The notes under the pieces were generated by a model. The model made no database searches, was not told where the DNA came from, and saw nothing but the letters and a program-made list of their open reading frames with translations. From Uranotaenia lowii (taxonomy: Eukaryota > Arthropoda > Insecta > Diptera > Culicidae): a DNA stretch of 64,000 nt. Location of the stretch: contig NC_073693.1 of the NCBI RefSeq assembly GCF_029784155.1, positions 284,738,875 to 284,802,874 of the forward strand, read 5' to 3'. Both the position numbers and the translations under genes were made by a program. Every line of letters starts with the position of its first letter. Positions within the stretch are counted from its first letter, which is position 1. Of this stretch, positions 35,390-47,662 are shown piece by piece.

Positions 35390-36346
35390 GACTCGGAAAC
35401 TACTGAGCCGATTTGCGTGAAACTTGGCAGGTGGGGGTATTGGAGACCGGAAAAGGTTCCAATTATGATTTGAGACCCCTCCCTCTCACAGCAAAGGGGA
35501 GGGGCCTCCCAGACAAAAGACAAATTTTTGCATAACTTGAGAACGGATCATGTATGAGAGTGTATTTGGTAACGAGAAATATTCTTTAAATGGTTTGGTA
35601 CCCCTCCCTCCTTCCAATGGGGAATTATTAAGTGGGGAGGGGCGCTTCCATACATTTTTTTCGCACAATTCGAGAACTAGTCAAGCAAATGAAACCAAAT
35701 TTGGCATGCGAGGGTATTTGGATAGGAAGAATATTTTAAAGATAATTTGGGACTCCTCTCTCCTTCCAGTTTGGTGATAAAAAAGAGGGAGGGCCCTCCT
35801 CCCATACAACTTTGTTGCACAATTCGAGAACGATTCAAGCAAATAGAACCAAATTTGACATGGGTTGTTATTTGGATACGAGAAATGTTTCGATCATTAT
35901 TTGGGACTAAACATTCTTCGATTGGGGATATACAAAGGGAGACGAAGTCTTCCATACAATTTATTGCATTGTTCGATAGCTTATCATGCAAATAAATCCA
36001 AATTTCACATAGGAAGCTATAAGGCTACGGGTCAAGTTTCTACGATGTCTTCCCACTGAGGGGATAGGAAGGGGAAGGGGATCTCTCATACAGTTTTATG
36101 CATTACTCGAGAACTAATCGAACAAAAAAAACAAATTTATCATGGAAGTATGTTCGAGTACGGGAAGTGTTTTTCCCATGTTTCGAGACCCCTCCTTCTC
36201 TCCAACGGGTAGAGGGGAAGGAGTAGAGAGGTTTTCGTAAGATTGGGTTAGTTTCCCAGGTTGCATCTTTGCCAGCGTAGCCGCTATTCAACAAATAGTC
36301 CCAAATTCCGCTTCGAGTAAAATTGCACGTGAAATTTTAATATCTA
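35390..36346 (+). repeat. ~150-bp tandem array 2
   Basis: It starts at GACTCGGAAACTACTGAGCC, the same header as array 1, and continues with about six units of ~150 bp containing AAATTTGGCATG..GGGTATTTGG and CCCTCCCTCC..GGGGAGGG. The right end is interrupted by the TIR element at 36347. Open frames at 35486-36294 are translations of the units. Confidence 0.85.
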
Positions 36347-37103
36347 TAGGGTAACGGACCAATTTTGGACCGCTTTGGGAAGTGACTATGCTATTTTCTA
36401 AATTAATAAAGTACATGTTACAATTTTTTACTGCTTTATCCGTTCATTACGAAGACCAGGCTTTTTCATTCGAAACATATCGTCGTTTGTTGTAATATAA
36501 CAAGATTTAAGCCTAAAAACTCGTTTTTTCGATAATTACACTGGTCGGTATTTTGGACCACCAGGTTTTTATTTTGGACCATTCTTTGGACCTATTTTAG
36601 ACCATCCCTAAACTAAATCTGTTTTTTTTTTTCAATTATGCTAAATTTTCGAAAGCGATCGATGCGCAATTATGCGAATAATCCGGTCATCTTTTCTGCT
36701 GTTATTCTTGTAGTCAAGTTTGGTTTGTTCACGTTAGTTCATTCCTGAACTAACTTTCTTCAACTTTCCCCACCCTCTATTTAGGCACACTTGTTTATTG
36801 AATATTTTTTACTACAACCTTTTTGTCCTTAACTTGTTATGCTTTAAAACATCAAAAACGAATTAGAGTAAAAACAGACAAACTCCTTTGTTATATAGTG
36901 TGTTTCATATGTTTTGAAAATTTCGACAACACGCTGTCATCTCGACGAAATTTGTTCTGAAGGGCTAAATACTGGCCAGTTGGCTTATCTTTAGGATCAA
37001 TTTTTAGAACGCAATCTCCTTCAGGCAACCCAATGATAATTTAAGAAAGTCTGACATCATCAACTCCGTGACATGAATTGATGCATTTTGACTTCCAAAA
37101 CCT

Positions 37104-38385
37104 TAGGGGAGAGTGGGGATACTTGATCCCCTTTTCTTATTTTCACCAAATCTTTTTGGAAAAATTTAGCAACTCGCCGTCTTTGACATTTTCTGACAGC
37201 TTGTAACTTCAAGTTTCTATGCTCCATAAATTAGAACGATACTTGAACCCGTTGATGATCTAGAAGCATTTTCGTGGGAGTAAAAAAATTGCGATTTGTC
37301 TGAAGTTAAGGGAGACTATCCCCACTGACCACACTGACATGACACTTAGAACAAAATTTCGTTCAAATTTTGTCTAAAAGCCTCCTACTGTCGACATTGC
37401 GCGGCAGCAATTCGAACATAAAAATTTGACTCAATAGCATGGACTCCAACCTGTTCAGTCCGTTCGAGTAGTCTGAACTAATCGATATTTATCAAATGTC
37501 TGGTTTAATTTTCCAGGCGGGCTACAACATCGATCGAAGCGCCTCTGGTATCGACATTGCTCGTTAATTTTTCGAGCAGCCAAAAATCGAAATCGAGTGT
37601 CTAGTCAGTGTGGTCAGTGCTATCCCCTATTGAAGGAGACTTGATCTTTTATTCAGGAAGCCCTAATCCTTGTATAAAAATCAAACAAAACCCCAAGATA
37701 GAATGTTAATTGACTATTTTGGTCATGTTTGTTCTCATTTCACAATTTATAGCAGACATAAGAAGAAAACTCTATAACTTTGTCTCAACGCTAATAACAT
37801 TGCATACTTAAAGGCGCTATTTTTTTATAATTATGAGAAAATTAATTATTTTTGCTCTTTTCTTCAGACAATCGTTTGATAAATATTCGTTTTTGGATAA
37901 ATATTAGTAATTTCGTAATCAGCAATCATAACGATCAATTCAGAAGAAAAATATGCCGTTTGGAAGGGGAATCAATTGTACCCAACTCTAGGGGATCAAT
38001 TGTACCCATAATCAACATTTTAGAAAACTTTTTCTGAAAAAAGTTGAGAGTTTTCCATTGCTTTGAAAATATGGCATTATGAAGTTCATTTTACGCTCGA
38101 ACGATTGATACATTGGAACAAATATTTTTTTCATAATTTTCCCATGTAAGGAACATTTTAAAGTGATGAAAAAAGATCTTCAAGTTACATTTTGTGAAAT
38201 TTTTCAAACAAAGTTAAATTACTCAAACAATTATTTTGTTAAAAAATTTTAAACTACAAGCATTGTTATTTTGCTCATTTCGGCACATTTTTCTAGAACA
38301 TTTGATCTATGTAAGACATTTCAGTTTCGGGATATAGCTAAGGAATCAAGTATCCCCAGGGATCAAGTATCCTCATTCTCCCCTA
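37104..38385. mobile_element. TIR element (GGGGAGAGTGGGGATAC ends), nested
   Basis: TA-GGGGAGAGTGGGGATACT at the left and AGTATCCTCATTCTCCCC-TA at the right. The phrase GATCAAGTATCC / ACTTGATCCCC recurs near both ends. It contains a further MITE at 37323-37619. No gene. Confidence 0.88.
37323..37619. mobile_element. 297-bp MITE with 16-bp perfect TIRs
   Basis: CACTGACCACACTGAC begins it and GTCAGTGTGGTCAGTG ends it, flanked by a 7-bp direct repeat CTATCCC (37316-37322 and 37620-37626). It is inserted inside the 37104-38385 element, a third nesting level. Superfamily unclear. Confidence 0.88.
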
Positions 38386-39526
38386 GTGGATTTGGTTTGG
38401 CATCAGTTCTGTGGAATACATAGATTCAAAAAAAAAATGTCCGAGAATTATTCGATCTTTTTAAACATCTAAAAGCTAGATTTTTTAGCTGAAAAATTCA
38501 CGAAAGTTTAGTTTTATCATTGAAACTACTTTTGTTTTACGATAGAAATGATCGTCGAAGTAGATTTTTCAACACTTTTTCTTCTTCAAAAATTGCATAA
38601 CCACAGTTGCTGAAAAATAAGATTCTTAGTACTCATTCGCTTTTAATTTTTGAACATTTTAGCAATTTTTCCTAAGTTTTGGAACATATACTATAATTGA
38701 ATATATTTTTGATATTTTGAAAAATTGTCCTTCTGTTATTTGAGATATTTCAATTTTACATAAATTAAACTCGTTATATATTTGCCGATTTGTTCTCGTT
38801 CTTTCCCAACCCTTCCCTTAGACCGGGTTTATATTTCGTCTCTTCCAAGTATTTTTTTTTCTAGAAAAGCAACTCTGGATGGTTGTAATTTTTGGACCAA
38901 ACTGTCAATAATTTTTCATGAAGCTTAAAAAAAGACTCAATAAAAAATTGGTGCATGTCCACTTTTTTTCATGTTTTTAAGCATTTTTAAGCTGAAGCTT
39001 CTGACAACTGCTTATCAAACAGTTGCCATTAATGTGGATTGTTAGATTATTGTGGTTTAAAGCACAAAAAGTAAGTTTAAACAATGATTGGCTTGGTTTT
39101 ATGCCGATTGAAGTGAACCCCGTCTAAAGGCGGGTTTGGATTTTGACGAGTTAATTGAATAAAATAATTACAAAATTTCAATTTTTTTATCATAATATTT
39201 CAAAGTGTACAAAATTCTTTCCATATCGTTCAATATCGTCTTATTACGTTTATAAGCATTTAACAGCAAGTAAAATACCCAGGTTATGTTGAGTGGTCCA
39301 AAATAAGTCCCTAAGAAATTAAGTGGGACCTATTTTCGACATGGGTCAAAATGCTATCAAAACATGATTTTTTGGTTCTTAGACCTTACAAACTAGTTTG
39401 CAAGTGTTTTTTCATAGCCGTGAACATATTTGTAGTTGTTAAACTCATCACAGCTATGCAGAAAACTTCTTGAAAGTTGACTCCAATACTTGCACGTTCT
39501 CCTGAAATGGGCTTGATTCGGCCCAA

Positions 39527-41412
39527 GCTTAGCTTAGCTTAGCTTGATTGACTACTCACATCCACCTTAAATCGTAAAATCCGAAATGCTGTTCTACTAT
39601 AAAGATGTTTGTATGAGAAAAAAATGTTAGATTTGTTGAAACTTTACATGTTAATTTGAGTTGAGTTTTCAATTAAGGCACAATTGTAATATTCAAAGAA
39701 CAATAAATTACATATAGCATTTTGAACTCCACGATCGCTGGTGTGGCTCAGTAGAACGAATTCCACATCGCCAATGGTTGCTACTCCGTGATTGACCGAG
39801 GCCATCAGTTTTGTACAAGGGTCAAAAGAATGATACTTGGGATTAGCCGATTCTCAATGTACAAAACTGATGCTCTCTCTTTGAACATCAATAACGGCGC
39901 CGGCCACGTCCTAGTAGTCAATGGATAGATTGGAAAAGGTAGAAAGGGATGAAAGACATAAATTTGCGCTTTAGGACCGAGGTCACCTCTGCATCCTAGC
40001 AAACAATTTTGTTTGGGAGAGTGGGTAAAAGGATACGATCTGGAAGCACTTCTGACTAGTGCATTGATCTTGTATTAAAAATCCTAGTCTCCTACGTTTT
40101 TAAACATTTGGATTTAACAGAATTACAAACATGTTTGTGCAAAAGTATTAAAATTAGTATCTTTTCTTTATCTGCTTAATATCTTCGAAGATGAAAGTTT
40201 GATTAGTTGATTAGTTTCTAATCAAGCACAACACAATTTCTACGCATAATTTACAATATGATGTTTGTTTTTCATTTGTCAAAACTAACCTTATTTTACA
40301 GTTTTTCTTTAGGTATGATAAGCAGCGTGATAAAGTTAAAATAATTATCATTTAGTTTAACTTCTAAATATGATTTGATGTTTTTTTTTGTGAATATCTT
40401 TGAATGGAATTTCAACTGAGGTAATGGTTGTCTGATCCTTCTTACTCAAATGCATATGTTAACGTACCTAAAAGCAAAACCGATCTTCCTATCAAATACA
40501 ATCAAAAGCATGCTTCTGTTGAAATACAGTAGAAAAAGTGAATTAGCAAACGATGAATAGTCGCGATGACAATTTTGTCTTAACGACAAAACAGTAAAGT
40601 TATTTTATGAAATACTAATATGATGATTATTTGAGTAATTAGCGATTAAAGAATTTGTCGGTTTGTTTAACTTTAATTTCAAATATCTACGTAATAAAAA
40701 CTGTTTAAATCTATCATTTCAATGTGGAAACTAATTTATAATTTTTTGTCGGCGAACTAACGACTTGAAAATGCTTATGAAGCTTAATGTTCATCTTGCA
40801 ACAGTGTGCTCAACAAGCTTTCTTGCATCTAAACTTGTTTACAAGTTCGTTTCCGTGAAATATTTCACTTCGCATGAAACTGTCAGAAATTCATGTTTGA
40901 TAGATTTTTTAAATAAAGAATTTGAACATATATAAAAATAATTAAAAAAAATGACTTAGCTTGATATCCTTGACAATGACAGATTCATGGCAATTGCATA
41001 GCGACCCTGCAGAAAATCGTTTTCGGCTGTTCCCAATGATGTAGCACCAGTCCTCTTCACTCAACCAATTCGATGAAAAAACACTTGAAGTTTCGAAGAA
41101 AATCCACTATCACTACATAGAAAACCCCAAAACACAACACCTAACCAAAATTTTACAATTTTAAACCCATTTGTAACGAAATATTATAAAAACTTTCACA
41201 ATAACACATTTCAGACACTTCACTCTGACTGTGCTGCCTCCCCATGATCAAGGTGTTCCGGGTTTTCCGATAAAGATTCACCAAAACACCAAACTTCGGC
41301 TAAGGTGAAAGTAACACCCAATTCCTTTCAAAAGTCAAAAACATGACCAAATCCCTCAGCTTGCCGTCTCTAGAAATCTGAAATGATTCTCCCATTTTGA
41401 ACTTTCAGAAAA
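39527..41412 (-). mobile_element. Probable 5'-truncated LINE insertion, 28-bp TSD
   Basis: A perfect 28-bp direct repeat beginning CTCCTGAAATGGGCTTGATT (39499-39526 and 41413-41440) brackets 1.9 kb. On the minus strand the insert ends in (AAGCT)n, a simple-repeat tail like that of I-type mosquito LINEs. Long target duplication plus tail indicates target-primed reverse transcription. No RT domain survives; 39805-40002 (-) is a short frame in the 3' region. Confidence 0.72.
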
Positions 41413-41650
41413 CTCCTGAAATGGGCTTGATTCGGCCCAACTGTGAAAATTCAAAACTTTATTTTCAATTTTCTCTGCCTTACTTTCTTAATTGAATAGA
41501 ATGTTAGATATGATTAGAATCATAAAAAGTAGTTTTAACTATATGTGTTCAAAATTTTAATGATCAAAATGGTTTATGAGGGAAATATTGGAAAAAAGCT
41601 GAAAGGTGATCCAAAATATGTACCCGGTCCAAAATAAGTCCGTTACCCTA

Positions 41651-42564
41651 TGTATAAAAAGCAATTTCTGTGGGTTTGTTTGTTTGTTTGTTTGTTTGTT
41701 TGTTTGTTTGTCCTCTATAGACTCAGCCGTCTTAAGAGCTAGAGGTCTGAAATTTGGCATGGATGGTCAATGGGACCAGGAATGATGAAAAATGTTTTCA
41801 GATTTTCGGATGACCCCTTCTGAAGAGGGTCGTCCATATTGTTTTCGCATTTTTCACGTCATTTTTCGTCGGATCGTGATGAAAATTTGCACTTGAGGGT
41901 TTTGAGAGATGGGAAATCGATTTCAGGTATTGAACTTTGGGTCAGGGGTCGGCAAAAGGGGTCGTCCATATTAACATTTCAATATTTTTGTGATATTGAC
42001 GTTAGTGTACTTCGGATAGCGATAAAAATTTGTGCTCGGATGGTTTTCGAGACGGGCAATCGATTGCCGGTATCAAATTTTGTGTAAGGGCCGTCCATAT
42101 TCACTGTTCGCTTTTTTGTTATACTGACGTTATTATACATCGGATTCAGATGAAAACTGTTACACGAGAATTCTGGATGATGTGCAAACGATTTCAGTTA
42201 TCAAATTTTATGTAAGGGACCGACCAAAAAGGGGCATCCATTTACCTTTTCAGTCTTTTTGTGATATTGACGTTATTATACATCGGATGGAGAAGAAAAT
42301 TTGCACATAGAAGTTATTAAAGACATAGATTCCAATTATCCAATTTTAAGTAAGGGGTCGGTCAAAGAGGACGTCCATATTGACTATTCACTGTTTTTTT
42401 CTGCGATATTGACGTTATTATGCAATGGATTGGTTTGAAATTTTGCACACGGGAGTTTTGAAGGAAGAGCAATCGATTTCAGAAATCAAAATTCGGAAAA
42501 GAGGCCGCTGATCTGCAACGATCGAGTTGAAATTTATACACGGTTTATTGGGGTTGGGACGGTT
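41651..42564 (+). repeat. ~130-148 bp tandem array 3 with (GTTT)n lead
   Basis: It begins with (GTTT)n at about 41674-41711, then the header CTCTATAGACTCAGCC. At least five units follow, each with GGTCGTCCATATT, GATATTGACGTTATTATAC and GAAAATTTGCAC segments (GACGTTA near 41994, 42121, 42262 and 42410). The architecture parallels arrays 1 and 2. The frames at 41839-42215 are array translations. Confidence 0.82.
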
Positions 42565-43542
42565 AATTCTAGAAATTGTTTTGATTAGGTCGTATGAACC
42601 AATGTAAACAAAATTGAGTTATTGGCTGCAAACGTTTGACAAACATGTATTCTATGTTCGGTAAAAACTTGGTTTTAATTGATTAATTTAGAACTTAAAT
42701 AAACTGATTTGAATTTTGGACGTGAAAGTTATACTTTTCTGAGTGCATTTTGGTTTTTGCGACTATTTGCGGCACCCTGTTTTGTCGTGTATGCAAAAGG
42801 ACCCAAAATAACAATTCTGCAAGCTGGTTTTTGCGTCGTTTTGCTTTTGCCGCGAATATTGCTGAAAGAGTTAACGTAAAATAATGCAACTATTGAGAAA
42901 ACTGTTTGCGGGAGTCATTCGAGCCATGTCTCACAGAATTCATGGCTTAAATTAGTTGTGGGGTGAGTACAATAAGCTTTACTTTTGACCGTGCTTGAAA
43001 AAAGTTTTCGTTTTCATTACAGTCAGCCGGAATATCTGAAAATATTGGATACCATTCTGACTACCTTGACCAGTCACGGATGCGGACCAGGAAAAAACCC
43101 TGCGAGTGACCTATAAGTGACAGTCCCATTTAACAACAATTCCGGATGCCCTGGAGTTACTTCCGCGTACTATTCGATCGAATTTGAGTGTATATACGTT
43201 TTTTCAAGTACCTGCGAATAATTAAGCGGATTTTCAGGTAAGGGGAACAAGTTTTTGCTATCAAACTTATCGGTGATTATCGTTTGGCAAAACGCCGTAT
43301 GCGCCAAATCAGAAATGCTTTAGGGCGTAAGTACGTTTTCACTGGAGAGGACTTAACTTACAGTCTATTTAAGTACATCGGAATGTTCTCAGCTCATTTT
43401 TATGTTGGATTCCAAATCCTTAGATGGATTCGGGCAACACTCACAAAGTGAGAATTTAAAACGTAATGCGAAATTTCGATAATGATTTTCTCAAAACATG
43501 TCTGGTGGCTCATACGACCTAATCAAAACAAACTCTAGAATT
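42565..43542. mobile_element. TIR element (TTGATTAGGTCGTATGARCC ends)
   Basis: About 37 bp at 42565-42602 starting AATTCTAGAAATTG are inverted at 43505-43542. No clear target duplication and no coding frame longer than 65 residues. Confidence 0.7.
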
Positions 43543-43679
43543 GATTTCTGATTTCAATATTTGTTAAAAACGAACACAAACACTTACAGGATCTCAATGA
43601 AACTCGATGTTTCCTCGAAGAGAATCCTTTTTCTTAATTCTAAGCGTACATCTTTCGAGGATATGATGGCTAGCATCTT

Positions 43680-43770
43680 ACAAATGCTAAAACCACCAAC
43701 CCACAGAAAGTGTACTATGTATGCCGTGACCGGGATTCGATCTCATACCCGCTGGCTTAGAAGACTTGAA
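43680..43770 (-). repeat. tRNA-like SINE head candidate
   Basis: The minus strand contains GAGATCGAATCCCGG, a B-box-like pol III element, downstream of a weak A-box-like region. The overlapping + frame (43561-43800) is not supported as a gene. Confidence 0.35.
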
Positions 43771-43800
43771 GGCTATCTTCTATTTGTATCAAACGACTAA

Positions 43801-44519
43801 AAAGGGGGTCTATTAACTGTCAAATTTGCATTGCAATAATTACGTGAGTTTTTATCGCATCGAAACGAAAATTCATAAACTGGGATGTTTTGGCACGGTC
43901 CATTGATTCCTTATTTCAAATTTAGTAGCATACGACAAAAAAAAAAGTGAACGTACATATAACGTATTTAACATTTTTGCAATTATTTCTTATAAAAAGC
44001 ATTCGGAATTGCATCTGGAAAATGCCTGTAAATTGACATTCATTCAAACTGTTCATGACATATTCTAAGTGTCCACTGAAGAGGAGCGAATGCCATAGTA
44101 GCTCGAATCGTATGGACAACTGGTAAAAAAGTTTGAATCAGTCGATAACTCGCCGAAAAAACTTGATTTTTCAATTCACATATTCTAAATTGAAAGCGAA
44201 ACGGAGTTCGTATGGGATCAGCTAGTCGTCAATAACTCTACAACACGACAGATTTAGTTTTTGTAACACGGTGGCTTCCTTGGGAAATAATTTTAAAACG
44301 AAAATTTTAGAATAAGATCATTTAAAATTTGATCACTAAAGAATTTTAAAAATTTCTGAAAAATTTTTAGATCCGACTTAGTTTAACAAAACTGTCATCG
44401 ATACTCCTTGGAAAATAAGGTAAGATTCAATCGTAGCTTTTTCTTAACGATACCTATGATTTCCAGAAATCAAAATCAAATTTATTCAGCTTTGGGACAT
44501 GAATTTGATTCGGTGCTTC
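43801..44519. other. 5' flank of gene 2, unclassified
   Basis: No gene seen. A TTTTGTAACACGGTGG phrase near 44265 resembles the arm of the inverted repeat at 47663-47897. Confidence 0.4.
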
Positions 44520-44556
44520 GATAAAAAGGGTTCATTGAAAGGAATTCGTTCAATTG
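44520..44556 (+). promoter_or_regulatory. Core promoter candidate of gene 2
   Basis: GATAAAAAG at 44520-44528 is followed about 30 bp later by TTCAATTG, an initiator-like start. This would give a 5' leader of about 115 nt containing an upstream ATG at 44600 in another frame, whose open frame (44600-44956) overlaps the main start. Confidence 0.45.
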
Positions 44557-44666
44557 TAGTCGGTCTTCTATTGTTAAATCGATTTAATGACTTCTATTAA
44601 TGTTTATTCCATTGAATGAATACATAATGTATGAGACAACTGATAGCTCTCTAGGCAGTGTCAGTC

Positions 44667-45302
44667 ATGACCGGGCACCGAATCGACTTTCTTATCTACC
44701 AGTTGTTATTTTTAGCAGCCGGAAGCACTATTCATCACCCTGTAGTAGCGGAAACAGAATGCCATACAAGCAATCGAACTTTGGACAATACCTGCAAAAT
44801 TGGAACTTTTCTACGAGGCTCGATTGTGGCCGACGGAAAAGACCCAAAGGAGGAACATCCAGCCGAAAACGTGGGAAGATGTTTCAGAATGGAGCTGAGC
44901 TGTTCTGCGGAAAGGTTAATGGTAACGTTCCGGAATTGTTGCCTCGGCGGAGGTAGACCGTGGATCTTCAACAGCCACTTCGATATTCACTGGAACCAGG
45001 ACGAAATTCATCTGGAGGATCGCGGAACGAAGTTTTGGCTTCAAGGCTGCTTCCATGCAAACGGAAAAATGTTGTTCAAGCGAATTGTGGTGCTGAAGGA
45101 TCGAAAAGCTGAGCGACCTAGAAGGAAACCTAGTTTGTTGACCTGTTTTGTTGGTAACAGAAGGTCCATCATAAGATCAAGAATTTTGGAATCTAGGAGA
45201 AGGGTGCGATCTTTTTTAAAGGTTTTATTCATTACTATGTTGTTAATGTTTTGGATCTCAAGTGTGTGCTTGTTTGAGCTTCCGTGCTCTAGATTTTTCT
45301 AA
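44667..45302 (+). CDS. Cysteine-rich type I membrane protein (family member 2)
   Basis: 211 residues, intronless. The frame is open from 44658, but that codon is GTG; the first ATG is 44667 (MTGHRIDFLIYQLLFLAAG), which directly gives a signal peptide. Ectodomain cysteines are C32, C43, C72, C79, C91-C92, C128 and C160: C-x10-C with CKIGT, then C-x(6)-C-x(11)-CC, then FWLQGCF, the family pattern. N36 (NRT) is a sequon. A basic stretch (residues 140-182, many Arg/Lys) precedes a transmembrane helix at about 184-205 and a ~6-residue tail. The arginine-rich juxtamembrane segment is peculiar to this member. Function unknown; no named family recognised. Overlapping frames at 44600-44956 (+) and 44735-44971 (-) are shadows. 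Confidence 0.85.
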   Translation: MTGHRIDFLIYQLLFLAAGSTIHHPVVAETECHTSNRTLDNTCKIGTFLRGSIVADGKDPKEEHPAENVGRCFRMELSCSAERLMVTFRNCCLGGGRPWIFNSHFDIHWNQDEIHLEDRGTKFWLQGCFHANGKMLFKRIVVLKDRKAERPRRKPSLLTCFVGNRRSIIRSRILESRRRVRSFLKVLFITMLLMFWISSVCLFELPCSRFF

Positions 45303-45378
45303 GCTTTTTTTATTACTGTGTTTTAGTGCCTTGGAAAAAGCTTCAGAAAAACTCATACAAACCAAATTAGTTTTATAG

Positions 45379-45384
45379 AATAAA
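45379..45384 (+). terminator. Poly(A) signal of gene 2
   Basis: AATAAA lies 77 bp after the TAA stop. Confidence 0.7.
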
Positions 45385-45389
45385 CAAAA

Positions 45390-47217
45390 AAAATTAATTT
45401 AAAGATATTTGTTTATGTCCTTTTGTTATCAGTATTTCTATAAATTTTCTATTATGATTTTGTGACCTAAACAACTAAGTGGCTATCGAGTTCACTTGGT
45501 TTGTGTTTCAGTGAAGACTCTTGGATGATCGACTGATTTTTATTTTCGCCATTTCGATTTTCCAATAAACCCGTGACGAAATTGACCGAAAATTACAACT
45601 TCGATCGGGCGGCAGCCGGCTGACTGCTGGATTGATGATCCGTTCAGGAAATTATGAGGGCGGCCATGGGAAAATTGGAACAAGTGCGGATTTTTTTTTT
45701 CTTCTTCTCTGGAGCCTCCCAGACAATGATCAGCAGTTGATCATTTAGAGAGACTCTCGAAAAAGCCATCGCAATGATCGATTAGCGATTGTTTGGAAAG
45801 TGATCAACTTCGATGGTTGCTGAATGGTTTTTGGATTGGTTTTTTTTGCTTGCTAAAATTTTCCAAACAATCACGGCAAAATCGACAAATGGACTGCAAT
45901 TTGTGCTGATCGAGAAAGAAAAATAGGTTTTTTGGAAGATTTAGGATCAGAAATAAACTGTGCAAAACGACGATCTGAAAGCTCGTAAATCTGACGAACT
46001 TTCCATCAACGGCCTCATTAGTTGTACCTATGATTTTTTTTCTTCTCCTAACTATTTTATTGTTTATTCTTTGATGAATTGGAATAACATTTCGAAAGCT
46101 TGAAGAGAAATTTATTTTAATTTTAATAATCTTTATTTTCGACAACTTCAAATTTTTCGAAGGAAGTGGATCCACAGAAGTGGATAGAACTTTGTTGATT
46201 CATATCTAGATCACATTGAGTACCAAACTTGAAAACTTCAAACAGCACCTGCTCAGACAGAAAACAAAAATCTACGTTCGCGAATCAGCTCAAAGCTGCA
46301 GCAACCTCAAGATTTCAAGAAGTTTGTTCGTCATCAATCGATGATCGCAGCTGGGCTCTTAGCAAATCCGTTATGTCCATCGATTATGCGGCGGTCTGTT
46401 TGTTTTGAAGATCTGAAGTAGAATTTGGGAGCGGTAGGTACGGCAAGAAAAAATATCACCTCCAAACGATCTTAACCACTCGTAATTTGGCAGCTGCCCC
46501 GAAAATTTGTTTCGAAATCAATTTGAGCGAATTGGAATCCCGATTGGCACTTTTCCATTTTTGAGCTTTGAAGTAACTACCTACCCAGTGATGAGAACGT
46601 TTTAGCCGAAATGTGTGAGTATAGAAAAGCTGCTAAATTTCGAAATTTGTCAAAAATTTAGACCCCAGCAGACATAAATCGAATAAAAAACGATAATTCA
46701 AGTCGTTAACAGTGTTAGTGCAAATCGCTATGGGTGGATTCACGATGACGTAATTCCCTTTGGGAGTTATTAATCAAACACTAGCGACAACATGTTCTCC
46801 ATAGAAGAGTTTAGATTAGTTAGGGAATTTTGGAAAGCTTTTGAAAATGGCCATACACAGCAAAAATTATCGAAATCATGATTACGTGACATTTAATTTT
46901 TAGTGTACAATTTTTTTACAGGACATTTTCTGTAATAATAAATGAATCTTCGTTAACTTTCAAGGAAAACAATTCAAAATTACAGGTTTTGTTAATTACA
47001 GGTAATTTATTTTAAAGGTTGCAGTTTTCAGTGACTCGTAATAGTCAAAATTTTGTTCTGTGTACATTTGTCCTAACTACAAAACGTCAAACATTTACCT
47101 GGCATCGCGGTTTGTGGTGACATTTCGCAGGTCCTGTTTATAAAATTTTACGAACGGTTGATGGAGTGCGGGGAAATTTTTTTGTATAGCTGCACGGTCA
47201 AGAAATGAAACATAAAA
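45390..47217. other. Unclassified DNA
   Basis: No recognisable gene. The frame at 45804-46175 (-) is Lys/Ile/Phe-rich with no motif. Some stretches (45480-45800, 46200-46620) are less AT-rich and look like unique host sequence. Confidence 0.45.
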
Positions 47218-47508
47218 CAAATATATTAAGAAATCAATATACCTCACTCTTCAAAAAGCAAGGCGACATATCAAGCACGCCGTCATGTGGAGAAAGTCCT
47301 AACTACCATGTATAAGCATCGACGATCTGAACTACTTCTGGCGGATTTCTGACTTATAGGTGGCGCTGTTGTCACTTGGTGGTGGTGATTATGGTATTAT
47401 CAGTGACTTTAGTAGGAACTTTCGCCAGTAGGTGGTGCTGAAATGCGTGTCCTTGATGAGATGTACGGAGAAGGCTGACAGTGAGGTATATTTGTTTTAA
47501 TATATTTG
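47218..47508. mobile_element. Small MITE (CAAATATATTAAR ends)
   Basis: CAAATATATTAAGAAATCAA at the left and the inverse of CAAATATATTAAAACAAATA at the right form TIRs of about 32 bp including ATATACCTCACT. Core about 230 bp. Confidence 0.6.
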
Positions 47509-47662
47509 CACAAAACTCAGTTTGAGGATAGCAATTAACCAAGTACCATTTTGTGAACTTAATTTAGCGTATTTTTAATTTCTTAAGGTCACGGTACACT
47601 TCGGGTGAAAATGATTATGAAAAATCTTATTTCGCCAACAACTCAAAAAAGCGGCATAAGTT

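Larger units (their letters stand above)
36347..41650. mobile_element. 5.3-kb TIR element (GGGTAACGGACC ends) with nested insertions
   Basis: The ends are TA-GGGTAACGGACCAATTTTGG and an inverse copy finishing at CCGTTACCC-TA (41641-41650). The word TTTTGGACC is repeated many times just inside the left end (36540-36610) and again near 39300 and 41610. Nested inside are a second TIR element (37104-38385) and a retroposed segment (39527-41412). Net own length is about 2.1 kb, without a recognisable transposase. Confidence 0.82.

Noticed and set aside
43561..43800. 79-codon open frame
   Set aside because: It overlaps a tRNA-like repeat on the other strand and shows no protein motif.
44658..44666. 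Longer N-terminus for family member 2
   Set aside because: 44658 is GTG; the ATG at 44667 directly precedes the signal sequence.
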